64,000 bases of DNA from an uncultured Eubacteriales bacterium (GCA_934394855.1 CAKRRH010000004.1:42028-106027); one strand, 5' to 3'; counted from the stretch's first letter, positions 1 through 8,477 are shown. The notes: a model not told the origin generated them from the letters alone. Made by a program: numbers and translations.

Positions 1-818
1 CGAATGAAGATACACGCCGATTTTGGGTCGAGCACGGCAAAGCGTGCATCAGAATTTCGCAATATCTTGCAGATGAGCTGGGTCAGCCGTGCGTAATGAA
101 TATATGGACGGGCGACGGCTACAAGGACATTCCGGCTGACAGAATCGGACCCCGACTTCGCTACAAACAGTCGTTTGACGAAATATTATCCGAGCCGTTT
201 GATAAAGAAAAGGTATATCCGTGCGCGGAGAGCAAGGTGTTCGGAATCGGAGTCGAGAGCTATACGGTCGGCAGTGCAGAGTGGTGTTTGAAATATGCGT
301 CGGGTCGTGATGACTGCATCAGCTTGATGGACAACGGTCATTATCATCCGACAGAGGTCGTTTCGGACAAAATCTCGTCAATTCTTGCATTTGACAAAAA
401 AATGGCGCTTCATATTACCCGCGGAGTTCGTTGGGATTCGGATCATGTGGTATTATTCGATGACGAAACCAAAGAGATTTGCAAAGAGATCGTCCGCTGC
501 GGACTTGACCGAGTGTTCATTGCGCTTGATTATTTTGACGCGTCAATCAACCGCATTTCGGCATGGGTCACGGGATTCAGAAATGTCCAAAAAGCTTTGC
601 TCTTTGCGCTTTTGCAGCCAAACGAGCAGCTGAAAAAAATGCAGGACGAGGGCAACTTCACAAAATTGATGGTTGTAGGTGAGAATTTGAAAACAATGCC
701 GTTCGGAGAGATTTGGGATGAATATTGCAAAAAATGCAATGCGCCACTTGACGACGAATGGTTTGAATCGGTCGAAAAATATGAAGCGGATGTGCTTTCA
801 AAGAGAGGCTTGAAATAA
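1..818 (+). CDS. rhaA: L-rhamnose isomerase, C-terminal part (5' end outside window)
   Basis: Interconverts L-rhamnose and L-rhamnulose in the cytoplasm, the first step of rhamnose catabolism. The reading frame is open from the first bases of the window (codons in phase with position 3), so the gene is cut by the window edge; the first internal Met is at position 96. About 271 residues are visible, matching the C-terminal two thirds of the roughly 420-residue family. Recognisable blocks are SQYLADELGQPCVMNIW, the metal-site region ESKVFGIG, GHYHPTE, RWDSDHVV and the ALDYFDASINR segment that carries metal and catalytic acids. The stop overlaps the start of rhaD (TAATG), so the two are translationally coupled in one rhamnose operon. 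Confidence 0.95.
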   Translation, partial: NEDTRRFWVEHGKACIRISQYLADELGQPCVMNIWTGDGYKDIPADRIGPRLRYKQSFDEILSEPFDKEKVYPCAESKVFGIGVESYTVGSAEWCLKYASGRDDCISLMDNGHYHPTEVVSDKISSILAFDKKMALHITRGVRWDSDHVVLFDDETKEICKEIVRCGLDRVFIALDYFDASINRISAWVTGFRNVQKALLFALLQPNEQLKKMQDEGNFTKLMVVGENLKTMPFGEIWDEYCKKCNAPLDDEWFESVEKYEADVLSKRGLK

Positions 819-1630
819 TGGAAAATATATTAAATGCACCGTTTGTTGAAGAGATGAAAAAAACAACTGCCAATATGTATCGGCTCGGTTGGGACGAACG
901 CAACGGCGGAAACATCAGCTATATGTTGGACGAATCAGAGGTCGCAAAATATCTTGATCTTGACAAGGTGATTCGTGAAATCCCGATCGGATTTGAGGCA
1001 AAATCGCTTGTCGGCAAGATATTTATTGTGACAGGCACGGGAAAATATTTTAAAAATGTCACCGACGACCCGGAAAATAATTTGGGAATAATCAGAATCG
1101 CAAAAGACGGCTGCACCGCCGAACTGCTCTGGGGATATCGCGACGGAGGCAAATTTACAAGCGAGCTTCCGGCACATTTGATGAGCCATATGGTAAGATT
1201 GTCGGTTGATCCGCAAAACCGAGTTGTAATGCACACTCATCCGGGAAATCTGCTTGCAATGACCTATGTTCATTCGCTTGACGAAAAGGAATTTACAAGA
1301 ACGCTTTGGCAGATGTGCACAGAATGCATTGTCGTCTTCCCCGACGGCGTGAATGTATTGCCGTGGATGCTTTGCGGAACAAATTCGATCGGCGAAGCGA
1401 CGGCTGAAAAAATGAAGACCGCAAGATTGGTCGTTTGGTCGCAGCATGGAATTTACGGCGCAGGCAAGGACCTTGACGAAACCTTCGGACTTGTCGAAAC
1501 AGCCGAAAAAGCCGCAGAAATATATATGAAAATTGCTCATCTGCCGCTTGTTAATACGATAACCGACGATCAGATGAAACAGCTTGTTCGTCATTTCAAT
1601 GTCACCCCCAGAGAGGGTTATTTAAAATAA
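818..1630 (+). CDS. rhaD: Rhamnulose-1-phosphate aldolase
   Basis: Class II aldolase that cleaves L-rhamnulose-1-phosphate to dihydroxyacetone phosphate and L-lactaldehyde. At 270 residues it is full length for the family. The zinc site is visible as HTHPGN plus a later His in SQHGIYGAG, and the catalytic Glu lies in the SELPAHLMSH segment. It starts on an ATG that overlaps the rhaA stop codon. The kinase step (rhaB) is not in the window and is expected upstream. A strong hairpin about 75 bases downstream probably ends the operon. The lactaldehyde produced could be reduced by a dehydrogenase elsewhere; the AdhE in this window is far away and not operonic. Confidence 0.95.
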   Translation: MENILNAPFVEEMKKTTANMYRLGWDERNGGNISYMLDESEVAKYLDLDKVIREIPIGFEAKSLVGKIFIVTGTGKYFKNVTDDPENNLGIIRIAKDGCTAELLWGYRDGGKFTSELPAHLMSHMVRLSVDPQNRVVMHTHPGNLLAMTYVHSLDEKEFTRTLWQMCTECIVVFPDGVNVLPWMLCGTNSIGEATAEKMKTARLVVWSQHGIYGAGKDLDETFGLVETAEKAAEIYMKIAHLPLVNTITDDQMKQLVRHFNVTPREGYLK

Positions 1631-1705
1631 TCGTGATATTGTATTTCGGATTTTAATTTATGAAAGTTTCTTTCTACACGAAGTTTTGAAAAAAATATAT
1701 TGGAA

Positions 1706-1744
1706 AAGCCAAACCCCGAAGTAAGCTGCTTCGGGGTTTGGCTT
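1706..1744 (+). terminator. Terminator-like hairpin after rhaD
   Basis: Perfect 15-bp inverted repeat (1706-1720 with 1730-1744) with a 9-base loop and a CCCC/GGGG core. The plus-strand 3' flank is only moderately T-rich, while the minus-strand flank begins with four T and a later T run, so it may act in both directions. It sits between rhaD and the convergent tetR gene. Confidence 0.7.
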
Positions 1745-2006
1745 ATGTTGTTTAATATAATAAATGAAATCGTCATATTTTTCAAAGAAAGCAAAAGAGG
1801 TTGTTGCAAGCCGTCAAAATATACAAAAATCGTCGTAATAATATGACCCTAACTACTCGTTTGCTCTCTAAAAGTTTGTTAAATTATATACAATATGCAC
1901 AAAAAAGGGATTAAATGTTAAAAAGTAGTATAGTAATTGTTTAAAAAATGCCACATTTTTAATTATTAAATCTAAATTGTGTAATTTATAAAGTTACAAA
2001 AACCAA
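1745..2006. other. AT-rich intergenic DNA with no gene seen
   Basis: Between the two hairpins separating rhaD and the convergent TetR gene the DNA is very AT-rich and holds no open frame with coding character, no RNA gene that I recognise and no clear repeat. Confidence 0.6.
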
Positions 2007-2033
2007 AAACCGTAACATTTAATGTTACGGTTT
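2007..2033 (-). terminator. Terminator of the tetR-family gene
   Basis: Perfect 13-bp inverted repeat (2007-2019 with 2021-2033), followed on the minus strand by a T-rich stretch. It lies about 80 bases downstream of the convergent TetR gene stop. Confidence 0.65.
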
Positions 2034-2112
2034 CATTTTTGTGTCAGTTGACTATATTTTGTACAAAAGTTATTCTATATACAGAAAATAAAAATGCAAA
2101 TTGAACAAAGAA

Positions 2113-2688
2113 TTATAATCTTTTCTTGTTATTGCTGAAATAATTCATTCGCAATTCACCGTAAGTTTTGATGTAGTCATTCAGTTGCGACTCATCGGTG
2201 ACAACATCGGAAATCGGAAGATTTCTTGTGAGCCGCTCATAAACTTCATCGATCGGTGTACGAAAACCGCAGTCGCACCACTCTTCAAGATTTTCTTTCC
2301 AAACGGCAAGAGCATAGCGGGAAACGGGCGAACCGGTGAAATTGTTTGAAATGTTAATCAGCGACCGCAAGATCAGTTCTTCGCCTTCGGGGTCTTTGAT
2401 CAGGCGTTTGAAAAACAGCGAATGATTTTTGATTGAATGAAAAATAGATAGTGAAACTTCTTTCCAGGTCGAATTATTACCATAGATCGAAGCAAAAGCC
2501 GAAAGCTTTTCAAAAGAAATCTTCAACGCAAGATCATATTTATCGGCAAAATAACGATAGAAGGTTTGGTTTGAAATTCCGGCGTGTTTTGCAATCATTG
2601 TGACAGTGATTTTCTCAAATTTAGTCGTTTGCAAAATGTTGATCAAGCTGTCTTCGATAACATCTTTAATATTTGAATGTCCGTTCAT
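2113..2688 (-). CDS. TetR/AcrR-family transcriptional regulator
   Basis: A 191-residue one-component regulator. The N-terminal DNA-binding domain is typical, with the helix-turn-helix at about residues 28-50 (ITVTMIAKHAGISNQTFYRYF). The remaining residues form the variable ligand-binding/dimerisation domain and give no hint of the ligand. It is divergent from the VOC/beta-glucoside operon that starts at 2875. The two promoters appear to be back to back across small palindromes (2791-2817), the usual arrangement for a TetR repressor that controls its neighbour and itself. The inducer is therefore inferred to be the imported glycoside, its aglycone or a breakdown product. Confidence 0.88.
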   Translation of the reverse strand: MNGHSNIKDVIEDSLINILQTTKFEKITVTMIAKHAGISNQTFYRYFADKYDLALKISFEKLSAFASIYGNNSTWKEVSLSIFHSIKNHSLFFKRLIKDPEGEELILRSLINISNNFTGSPVSRYALAVWKENLEEWCDCGFRTPIDEVYERLTRNLPISDVVTDESQLNDYIKTYGELRMNYFSNNKKRL

Positions 2689-2765
2689 TGGGGCTCACAC
2701 TTTCATAAAAATAGTCCTAATTCTAATTAACTTTTACATTTTTCCGAAACAAAATTATCAAATAT

Positions 2766-2795
2766 ATTATATATTCGTTTCGACAGAAAAGTCAA
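2766..2795 (-). promoter_or_regulatory. Predicted promoter of the tetR gene
   Basis: Reading the minus strand: TTGACT (2795-2790), an 18-base spacer and TATAAT (2771-2766), about 80 bases before the TetR start. Its -35 box lies in the palindrome shared with the divergent operon promoter. A second inverted repeat, CGAAAC (2745-2750) with GTTTCG (2777-2782), brackets the -10 box. Confidence 0.5.
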
Positions 2796-2827
2796 CACAT
2801 TGACAAAAAGTTGTCAATTATTGATAA
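2791..2827 (+). promoter_or_regulatory. Divergent operon promoter and candidate TetR operators
   Basis: Two overlapping inverted repeats are visible: GTCAA-N4-TTGAC (2791-2804) and TTGACAA-N4-TTGTCAA (2800-2817). A third, TTGAT/ATCAA, lies just before the ribosome binding site (2843-2855). TTGACA at 2800-2805 with TGATAA at 2822-2827 (16-base spacer) is a possible promoter for the downstream operon. Repressor binding here would cover both -35 boxes. Operator assignment is inference from position and symmetry. Confidence 0.45.
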
Positions 2828-2874
2828 AAAAACTAACAGTTATTGATAAAAAATCAACAAAGGAGGCTTCCGAA

Positions 2875-3429
2875 ATGGCTGATAAAACAACATATCCGAA
2901 TCCGGACAGAGCGCCGAAAAAATTTACGAAAAAGAGTCTGCACGGCAGAACAAGAGTAATGATTTTTTCGTACAAGGATCTCCGCCGATTCCAAAATTTC
3001 ATCATCAATGTATTCGGTTGGGACATGATCGAAGCGCCAAAAGCGCTCAGCGGATTGGAAGCGGGCGATGCGCACCCCGGAATCATCATTGCAACTGGAC
3101 CTGCGCAATATGATTATGAGGGCGTTACCCCGGGTCATATGAACGCATATGTTCATTGGGCAGGCGACAACGACCTTGCGAAAATCGGACCGTTTACCGA
3201 AATCGACATGGAGACGCCGCTTGAGGAAACGATCAAGAAGATGACCGACCACGGAGCCGAGCTGATTCTTGACAAGAAGATCTCAAGACTTGCAAAGCCG
3301 CTCGATGACAGCAAACAAAGCTGGGAGCCGCACGCAGTTCTGGCAGATCCTGCCGGCAACTTACATTATTTATGGAAATGCCCGTCGTCAAGAACATGGG
3401 ATGAACTTGAGACGGAATATGACGAATAA
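2875..3429 (+). CDS. VOC-superfamily protein, copy 1 (first triad)
   Basis: A 184-residue cytoplasmic protein of the vicinal oxygen chelate (glyoxalase/bleomycin-resistance) fold, resembling the predicted lactoylglutathione lyase-related group with its FYxxVFGWD signature. I chose the ATG at 2875 because AAAGGAGG sits 8 bases upstream; the upstream TTG at 2800 lies in the promoter. A basic N-terminal tail (YPNPDRAPKKFTKKSLHGR) precedes one betaalphabetabetabeta module (about residues 24-90, ending EGVTPGHMN) and a second (about 105-168) closing with DPAGNLHYLWKCP. The C-terminal tail SSRTWDELETEYD is shared by all four stand-alone paralogues. The Glu that usually binds metal three residues after the DPxGN motif is Tyr here. 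Substrate unknown. Confidence 0.8.
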   Translation: MADKTTYPNPDRAPKKFTKKSLHGRTRVMIFSYKDLRRFQNFIINVFGWDMIEAPKALSGLEAGDAHPGIIIATGPAQYDYEGVTPGHMNAYVHWAGDNDLAKIGPFTEIDMETPLEETIKKMTDHGAELILDKKISRLAKPLDDSKQSWEPHAVLADPAGNLHYLWKCPSSRTWDELETEYDE

Positions 3430-3445
3430 AAGGAGCAGATCTAAT

Positions 3446-3997
3446 ATGAGCAAAACAACATATCCAAATCCCGACAGGGCACCGAAAAAATTCACAAAAA
3501 AGAGCCTGCACGGAAGAACAAGACTTATGGTTTTGGGTTACAAGGATCTTCACCGATTCATGAATTTCTACATAAATGTATTCGGTTGGGATTCTATCGA
3601 AATGCCCGAGGCAGCAAGCGGAATCCCGTCGGGTGATCCAAATCCGGCGCTTTTGATGGCAACGGGACCTGCACAATATGATTACGAGGGCGTTACCCCG
3701 GGTCATATGAATGTTTGCGCAAGACCGGCATATAACGGTCATGTTGAGACGATCGGTTCATGGACCGAAATCGACATGGAGTCGCCGCTTGAAGAAACGA
3801 TCAAGAAGATGACCGATCACGGTGCTAAGCTGATACTTGATAAAAATGTATCATCGTTTGCAAAACCGCTTGACGACAGCAAACAGAGCTGGGAGATTCA
3901 TGCGGCAATCGAAGACCCCGCAGGAAATCATCTTTATCTTTGGAAGTGTCCGTCGTCAAGAACATGGGATGAGCTTGAAACGGAATATGACGTTTAA
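3446..3997 (+). CDS. VOC-superfamily protein, copy 2 (first triad)
   Basis: A 183-residue close paralogue of the preceding gene, 16 bases downstream of it. The ATG at 3446 follows AAAGGAGC and gives an N-terminus (MSKTTYPNPDRAPKK) matching its neighbour, so earlier in-frame starts inside the upstream gene are unlikely. Shared blocks are FYINVFGWD, GPAQYDYEGVTPGHMN, TEIDMESPLEETIKKMTDHGA and LWKCPSSRTWDELE. As in copy 1, the usual metal-binding Glu position is Tyr (DPAGNHLYLW) and no His stands at the usual first ligand position. The tight pairing suggests a hetero-oligomer, which is inference. Function unknown. Confidence 0.8.
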   Translation: MSKTTYPNPDRAPKKFTKKSLHGRTRLMVLGYKDLHRFMNFYINVFGWDSIEMPEAASGIPSGDPNPALLMATGPAQYDYEGVTPGHMNVCARPAYNGHVETIGSWTEIDMESPLEETIKKMTDHGAKLILDKNVSSFAKPLDDSKQSWEIHAAIEDPAGNHLYLWKCPSSRTWDELETEYDV

Positions 3998-4023
3998 TTT
4001 TACAATCGAGAGGAGCATTTAAA

Positions 4024-4698
4024 ATGAAAAAAATATATACTTGCTTTGCTTGCGGTTTTCCGATCGCATTTGAAGAAACAGAAGTACCGGCAGCGTGTCC
4101 GGGTTGCGGTGCACCGAGATCTCAGTTTCTTGAGGAACCGTGGTGCGGAAGCATTGATAAACGAAGAATCCATGTAGATCCGCCTGAGGTTGATCCAAAC
4201 CGCGATCCGTTCGACATTTCGTTCCATGTTGCAAAGGACTTTGTTCCGCAAAAGGGCGACGGCCGAATCCGCAGATGGGTAATGGGCTATAACAAAGGAC
4301 AGGCTGCAGAAATGAGATCGTTCTATGAGGACATTTTCGAGTGGGACATCATTGATGTTGAAGGCAGCGACCCGGAAAATCCGGTAATGTACTGTGCAAC
4401 AGGCCCCGGCACTCCCGATTGGGAGCCGAGAGTATGCTCATTCGGCTATGGCTTCTTGGTTCCGATGGAAGACGGCGTTGTAGCACCGAGCATGATCATT
4501 GAAGTTAAAAACATTGACGAAACCGTTAAAAAAGCAATCGAATGCGGCGGCAAGCTGGTTAAAGAGCGGTTCACCGTTCTCGGCGACGACTATGCGGCAA
4601 TCGAGGATTCGGAAGGCAATCAATATTACATTTGGGAATTACCCGACAGCGTCCCGGATTATTGCATAAACGGTGTTAAAAACACAGGAGCACAATAA
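4024..4698 (+). CDS. Rubredoxin-like:VOC fusion protein, copy 1
   Basis: A 224-residue two-domain protein. Residues 1-35 carry two CxxC knuckles (Cys7/Cys10 and Cys25/Cys28, the second as CPGCGAP), very like the rubredoxin-type iron module at the end of rubrerythrins, although a zinc ribbon is possible. A linker rich in charged residues (EPWCGSIDKRRIHVD) leads into a VOC domain from about residue 75, with FYEDIFEWD and a closing DSEGNQYYIWELP. The VOC part lacks the usual His and Glu metal ligands. It follows the two stand-alone VOC genes by 26 bases behind a GAGAGGAG site. An iron-bearing module fused to VOC suggests electron transfer or oxygen-independent redox chemistry; this is inference. 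Confidence 0.75.
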   Translation: MKKIYTCFACGFPIAFEETEVPAACPGCGAPRSQFLEEPWCGSIDKRRIHVDPPEVDPNRDPFDISFHVAKDFVPQKGDGRIRRWVMGYNKGQAAEMRSFYEDIFEWDIIDVEGSDPENPVMYCATGPGTPDWEPRVCSFGYGFLVPMEDGVVAPSMIIEVKNIDETVKKAIECGGKLVKERFTVLGDDYAAIEDSEGNQYYIWELPDSVPDYCINGVKNTGAQ

Positions 4699-4714
4699 TA
4701 AAAAAATAAATTTG

Positions 4715-4753
4715 ACTTGTTCGGAAGAACGGAAAGCAGTTTTCCGAACAAGT
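4715..4753 (+). other. Intercistronic hairpin before the ABC transporter genes
   Basis: Perfect 12-bp inverted repeat (4715-4726 with 4742-4753) and a 15-base loop, between the first triad and the ATPase gene. No T run follows, so it is more likely an mRNA-stability or processing element, or a weak attenuator, than a full terminator. Confidence 0.5.
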
Positions 4754-4779
4754 TGAACCTAACGGATAGGAGCATAAAC

Positions 4780-6279
4780 ATGAATGAGACAATTCTGAGG
4801 GCTGAGCATATGTTCAAAGAATTCGGTCCCACAAAAGCCGTTACCGATGTAACATTGGAGCTTAAAAGCGGCTGTGTAACCGGACTCGTCGGAGAAAACG
4901 GATCGGGAAAATCTACTCTTTCGAGCATGATCGCCGGCGTTTATCCGCCCACAAAAGGCGAAATGACATTTAAAGGACAGCCTTACAGTCCTAAATCCGT
5001 TCTGGATGCAAGAAAATCGGGAATACAGTATTTGACCCAGGAACAGGGAACGATCGACGGAATGACCGTTGCGGAAAATATGTTTTTGGGTGAAGAGGAC
5101 GCTTTGTCAAAGGGAATCATGGTCAGCATTTCAAAGCTGAACAAAGCGTCGCGAAAGATCCTCGATGAAAACGGATTGGTATATGTTAAACCGAACACCC
5201 CGGTCGATGTATATTCTTTCGAGGACAGAAAGATGATTGAGACGGCAAGAAGCCTTTCGCATCAGCCGGCAATCCTCATAATCGACGAAACCACCACAGC
5301 TCTTTCGCAAAAGGGCCGTGACAGAATATATGACATAATTTTTGACCAAAAGGAAAAGGGCACCGCAATTTTGGTAATATCCCATGACCTTGACGAGGTC
5401 AAAAAGCTTTGCGACGAAGTAGTTGTAATGCGTGACGGAAAATATATCACAACGCTTACAGGCGACGAAATTGAGCCGGACAACATTCGTCAGAAAATGA
5501 TCGGTCGCGATGTCGACGGATCATATTACAGACCTGATTTCGAATGCTCATATGATGACGAGGTCGTACTTGAAGTAAAAGATCTGTCAGTCGACGGAAT
5601 ATTCAGCGATGTAAGCTTCGACCTTCATAAGGGCGAGATTTTGGGAATCGGCGGACTGAGCGAATGCGGAATGCATGAGTTGCTTAAAACCGTGTTCGGC
5701 GCAATCAAGCCGACAACAGGCAGCGTAATCTTGAAAGACGGCAACATTCCTCTGACAAGCACGACCGTTTCAATTAAAAACAAAGTCGCCTATATCCCGA
5801 AGGACAGAGATAAAGAATCGCTGTTCCAGGCAACGAGCATTAAAGACAACATTGTAACGGCGGCGCTCGGAAAGCTCAGCAAGGGCTGCTTCATTTCGCC
5901 GAGAGCGGAAAAGAAGCTTGCAAAGCAAGAGGCTGAGCGAATGGAAGTCAAAATGAGAGATATCGAGCAATATGTTCGAGATCTCAGCGGCGGCAACAAA
6001 CAAAAGGTAGTTGTTGCAAAATGGCTTGCAAACGACTCAAAGATATTCATAATGGACTGCCCGACACGAGGAATCGATGTTGGCGTTAAGGAAAAGATTT
6101 ATCATTTGATGAACGACCTCAAAAACCAAGGCGCATCGATTTTGATGGTTTCCGAGGAAATGATGGAGCTGATCGGAATGGCGGACAGAATCATCACAAT
6201 GAAAAACGGAAAGCTCAGCGAAACCTTTGAGCGCAGCGCAGATTTGACCGAATCAACCATTATCGGCGCAATAGTTTAA
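4780..6279 (+). CDS. Sugar ABC transporter ATPase, tandem-NBD (RbsA/MglA type)
   Basis: A 499-residue cytoplasmic ATPase with two fused nucleotide-binding domains, the expected length for the carbohydrate-uptake type 2 (CUT2) family. Start ATG 4780 follows ATAGGAGC; an earlier in-frame TTG lies in the hairpin. NBD1 has an intact Walker A (GENGSGKST, about residues 38-46) and Walker B (ILIIDE), but its signature motif is degenerate (YSFED where LSxGx is expected). NBD2 has an intact signature (LSGGNKQK) but a degenerate Walker A (GLSECGMHE). This leaves one competent composite ATP site, a pattern in keeping with this family. It drives import with the two permeases and binding protein just downstream. 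Confidence 0.93.
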   Translation: MNETILRAEHMFKEFGPTKAVTDVTLELKSGCVTGLVGENGSGKSTLSSMIAGVYPPTKGEMTFKGQPYSPKSVLDARKSGIQYLTQEQGTIDGMTVAENMFLGEEDALSKGIMVSISKLNKASRKILDENGLVYVKPNTPVDVYSFEDRKMIETARSLSHQPAILIIDETTTALSQKGRDRIYDIIFDQKEKGTAILVISHDLDEVKKLCDEVVVMRDGKYITTLTGDEIEPDNIRQKMIGRDVDGSYYRPDFECSYDDEVVLEVKDLSVDGIFSDVSFDLHKGEILGIGGLSECGMHELLKTVFGAIKPTTGSVILKDGNIPLTSTTVSIKNKVAYIPKDRDKESLFQATSIKDNIVTAALGKLSKGCFISPRAEKKLAKQEAERMEVKMRDIEQYVRDLSGGNKQKVVVAKWLANDSKIFIMDCPTRGIDVGVKEKIYHLMNDLKNQGASILMVSEEMMELIGMADRIITMKNGKLSETFERSADLTESTIIGAIV

Positions 6280-6298
6280 ACGAGGGAGGATAAAGAAA

Positions 6299-7213
6299 AT
6301 GGTAGAGAAACTCAGAAAAATAATTCCGATTGCCGGACTGTTGATAATTTTCGTTATCTTCTCCTTGACCACCGGCGGAATGTTCCTCAAATGGAACAAC
6401 ATCCAAAACCTGATCGCACAGTCGTCAATTACAATGGTAGCCGCAATCGGTACCGCATTTGTAATGACGCACAACAACCTTGACTTTTCGCTTGGCGGCG
6501 CTTGCGCACTTTGCTGCGTGCTGTCATATCTGATAGTCGGCAGCAACATGGCGCTGTTCTTCATTCTTTGCATTGTTTTCGGCATCATTTGCGGACTTTT
6601 CTCGGCAATACTTCATGTTAAAGGCGAAGTTCCGGCGTTCATCGCAGGCATGTGTCTTATGTTTGCCGGCAGAGGCTTGGCACAGAGCGTTGCGGCAGGC
6701 AGAACAATGATGGTAGCGCAGGCTGCAAAATTCAACAATGTATGGTTTTTCGTAATCGTATTGGTTGTAGTATTCTTAATCGGCTACTTCCTTTACAACT
6801 ACACGAAAATCGGTAAATATCAGAAGCTTATCGGTACAAACCCGAAAGCGGCAGAACTCAGCGGAATCAATGTCGGAAGATATAAGACAATCGCTTTTGT
6901 AATCAGCGGCGTGACAATCGGCATTGCCTCATGCCTTACAATTATCAGAAGCCCGAGCATTGTCGGCGCAACGGGTACAAACCTTGAAACCAATGTACTT
7001 TTGGCGCTGTCCCTCGGCGGATTGTCAATGACCGGCGGCTCTTCATCAAAAATCAGAACAGCTGTAATCGGTACCTTGATCTTCTTCATGCTCAACAACG
7101 GACTTACCCTTTGGGGTCTTGACCCGAACCTTGTTGACATCATCAAGGCGATCTTCTTCCTCGGCACGGTTGCAATATCCATCGATCGTTCTCAGCACGA
7201 TGTAATCGTATGA
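6299..7213 (+). CDS. Sugar ABC transporter permease 1 (RbsC type)
   Basis: A 304-residue integral membrane protein of the branched-chain/ribose permease family, with about eight to ten hydrophobic segments. The cytoplasmic coupling motif typical of RbsC-like permeases is seen as GTNPKAAELSGINVGRYK (near residue 180). It lies 19 bases after the ATPase gene, behind a GGGAGGA ribosome binding site. A second, related permease is encoded after the binding protein, so the channel is probably a heterodimer of the two. Confidence 0.92.
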   Translation: MVEKLRKIIPIAGLLIIFVIFSLTTGGMFLKWNNIQNLIAQSSITMVAAIGTAFVMTHNNLDFSLGGACALCCVLSYLIVGSNMALFFILCIVFGIICGLFSAILHVKGEVPAFIAGMCLMFAGRGLAQSVAAGRTMMVAQAAKFNNVWFFVIVLVVVFLIGYFLYNYTKIGKYQKLIGTNPKAAELSGINVGRYKTIAFVISGVTIGIASCLTIIRSPSIVGATGTNLETNVLLALSLGGLSMTGGSSSKIRTAVIGTLIFFMLNNGLTLWGLDPNLVDIIKAIFFLGTVAISIDRSQHDVIV

Positions 7214-7264
7214 TCGGTGTGATTGAAAACAGATAATAAAAATTTTAAAGGAGCGAAAAACAAA

Positions 7265-8428
7265 ATGAAATCGAACTTCAAAAAAATCCTAAGCGTAATT
7301 CTCGCAGTAGCAATGCTCGTTTCGGCAAGCTTCATTCTTTCAAGTTGCGGCGACAACTCGGGCAAACAGAATGACACAACAAAGGCAGCCGACAGCGGCG
7401 AAAAACAGAAAATCGGTATGATCTGGTACGGCAACACAGACGCAATGGGCGGCACATTCTATGCATGGGCCAACAAAGCGGCTGAAGCGCTCAATGTTGA
7501 GCTTGTTTGGAAACTCGGCAGCTACACAACAGCAGACGAGCTTACAGACTGCGAAAACCTCATCAGCGCAGGCTGCAAAGGTATCTACATGATCCCGATG
7601 GACACATCGGCTAACCTCCAGCTCGGAACAGCTTGTCAGAATGCCGGCGTATATCTTGCAATGTCAAACAGAGACATCACAGATAAAGACGTTCTTTCAG
7701 CAGTTCAGTCCAACCCCTATTTCGTAACAAGAATCAAAGACGACAGCTACGAAGTTTGCAAAGATATGGTTAAAGTTTTGGCAGACAAGGGCGTTAAAAA
7801 GGTATGCATGCTCGCAGGCGACCCGTCAGACGTTATGATGGTTGACAGAAACAAGGGCTTTGAAGACGGCGCTAAAGAATATGGAGTGCAGATCCTTGCA
7901 ACATCACAGCTCGTATCGGGCGACGCAACAGCAAACGTTGACAGCATCAACAACTTCCTCACACTCTATCCGGATATGCAGGGAATTCTTGCTTCATCGG
8001 GCACAGCAGGCGTTGGCGAAGCTATCATCACAGCACTCAACAGCTCAAACAGAGAAAAAGGCTCAGTAAAGGTTGCAGCTTTTGATACATTTGAAGGCAA
8101 CAAAGAAGCATTTGAACAGGGCTGGCTCGCAGCATCATGCGGCGGTTACACATCAGAATGCCTCATCTCCTTCATTTCACTTGTAAACAAGGTTAAGGGC
8201 AACAACGCATCTGACAAGATCATGGAACTCTCACTTTCTCCGCTGCTTATCTCAAGTGCAGAGGACATGGAAGTATTCTCAAAATATGTTGATAATCCGG
8301 AAGTATTCCTTTACAGCGACGACTTGGTTAAGAGCCTTGTAGGTCCTGATGTAAAAGAAGCAGATTATCAGAAGGTTCTCGACAACTGGTCACTCGATTT
8401 CGTAAAAGAGGCAGCAGGCGTTAAATAA
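7265..8428 (+). CDS. Sugar-binding lipoprotein of the ABC importer (RbsB-like)
   Basis: A 387-residue substrate-binding protein of the periplasmic-binding-protein type 1 (LacI/RbsB-like) fold. The N-terminus is a lipoprotein signal: MKSNFKK, a hydrophobic stretch, then lipobox LSSC at about residues 24-27, followed by a Ser/Thr/Asp-rich linker. It should be anchored outside the membrane and deliver ligand to the two permeases. Start ATG 7265 is placed by AAAGGAGC 9 bases upstream. The position between the two permease genes is unusual but keeps transporter components together. The ligand cannot be read from sequence; the downstream kinase and phospho-beta-glucosidase point to a beta-glucoside. 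Confidence 0.92.
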   Translation: MKSNFKKILSVILAVAMLVSASFILSSCGDNSGKQNDTTKAADSGEKQKIGMIWYGNTDAMGGTFYAWANKAAEALNVELVWKLGSYTTADELTDCENLISAGCKGIYMIPMDTSANLQLGTACQNAGVYLAMSNRDITDKDVLSAVQSNPYFVTRIKDDSYEVCKDMVKVLADKGVKKVCMLAGDPSDVMMVDRNKGFEDGAKEYGVQILATSQLVSGDATANVDSINNFLTLYPDMQGILASSGTAGVGEAIITALNSSNREKGSVKVAAFDTFEGNKEAFEQGWLAASCGGYTSECLISFISLVNKVKGNNASDKIMELSLSPLLISSAEDMEVFSKYVDNPEVFLYSDDLVKSLVGPDVKEADYQKVLDNWSLDFVKEAAGVK

Positions 8429-8477
8429 GCAAACATAATGATTATTTGAAATATATAATTTCATGAGGTGAAATTCA

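Noticed and set aside
935..1594. 219-codon antisense frame within rhaD
   Set aside because: Shadow of the real gene on the other strand; the rhaD protein is full length and well matched.
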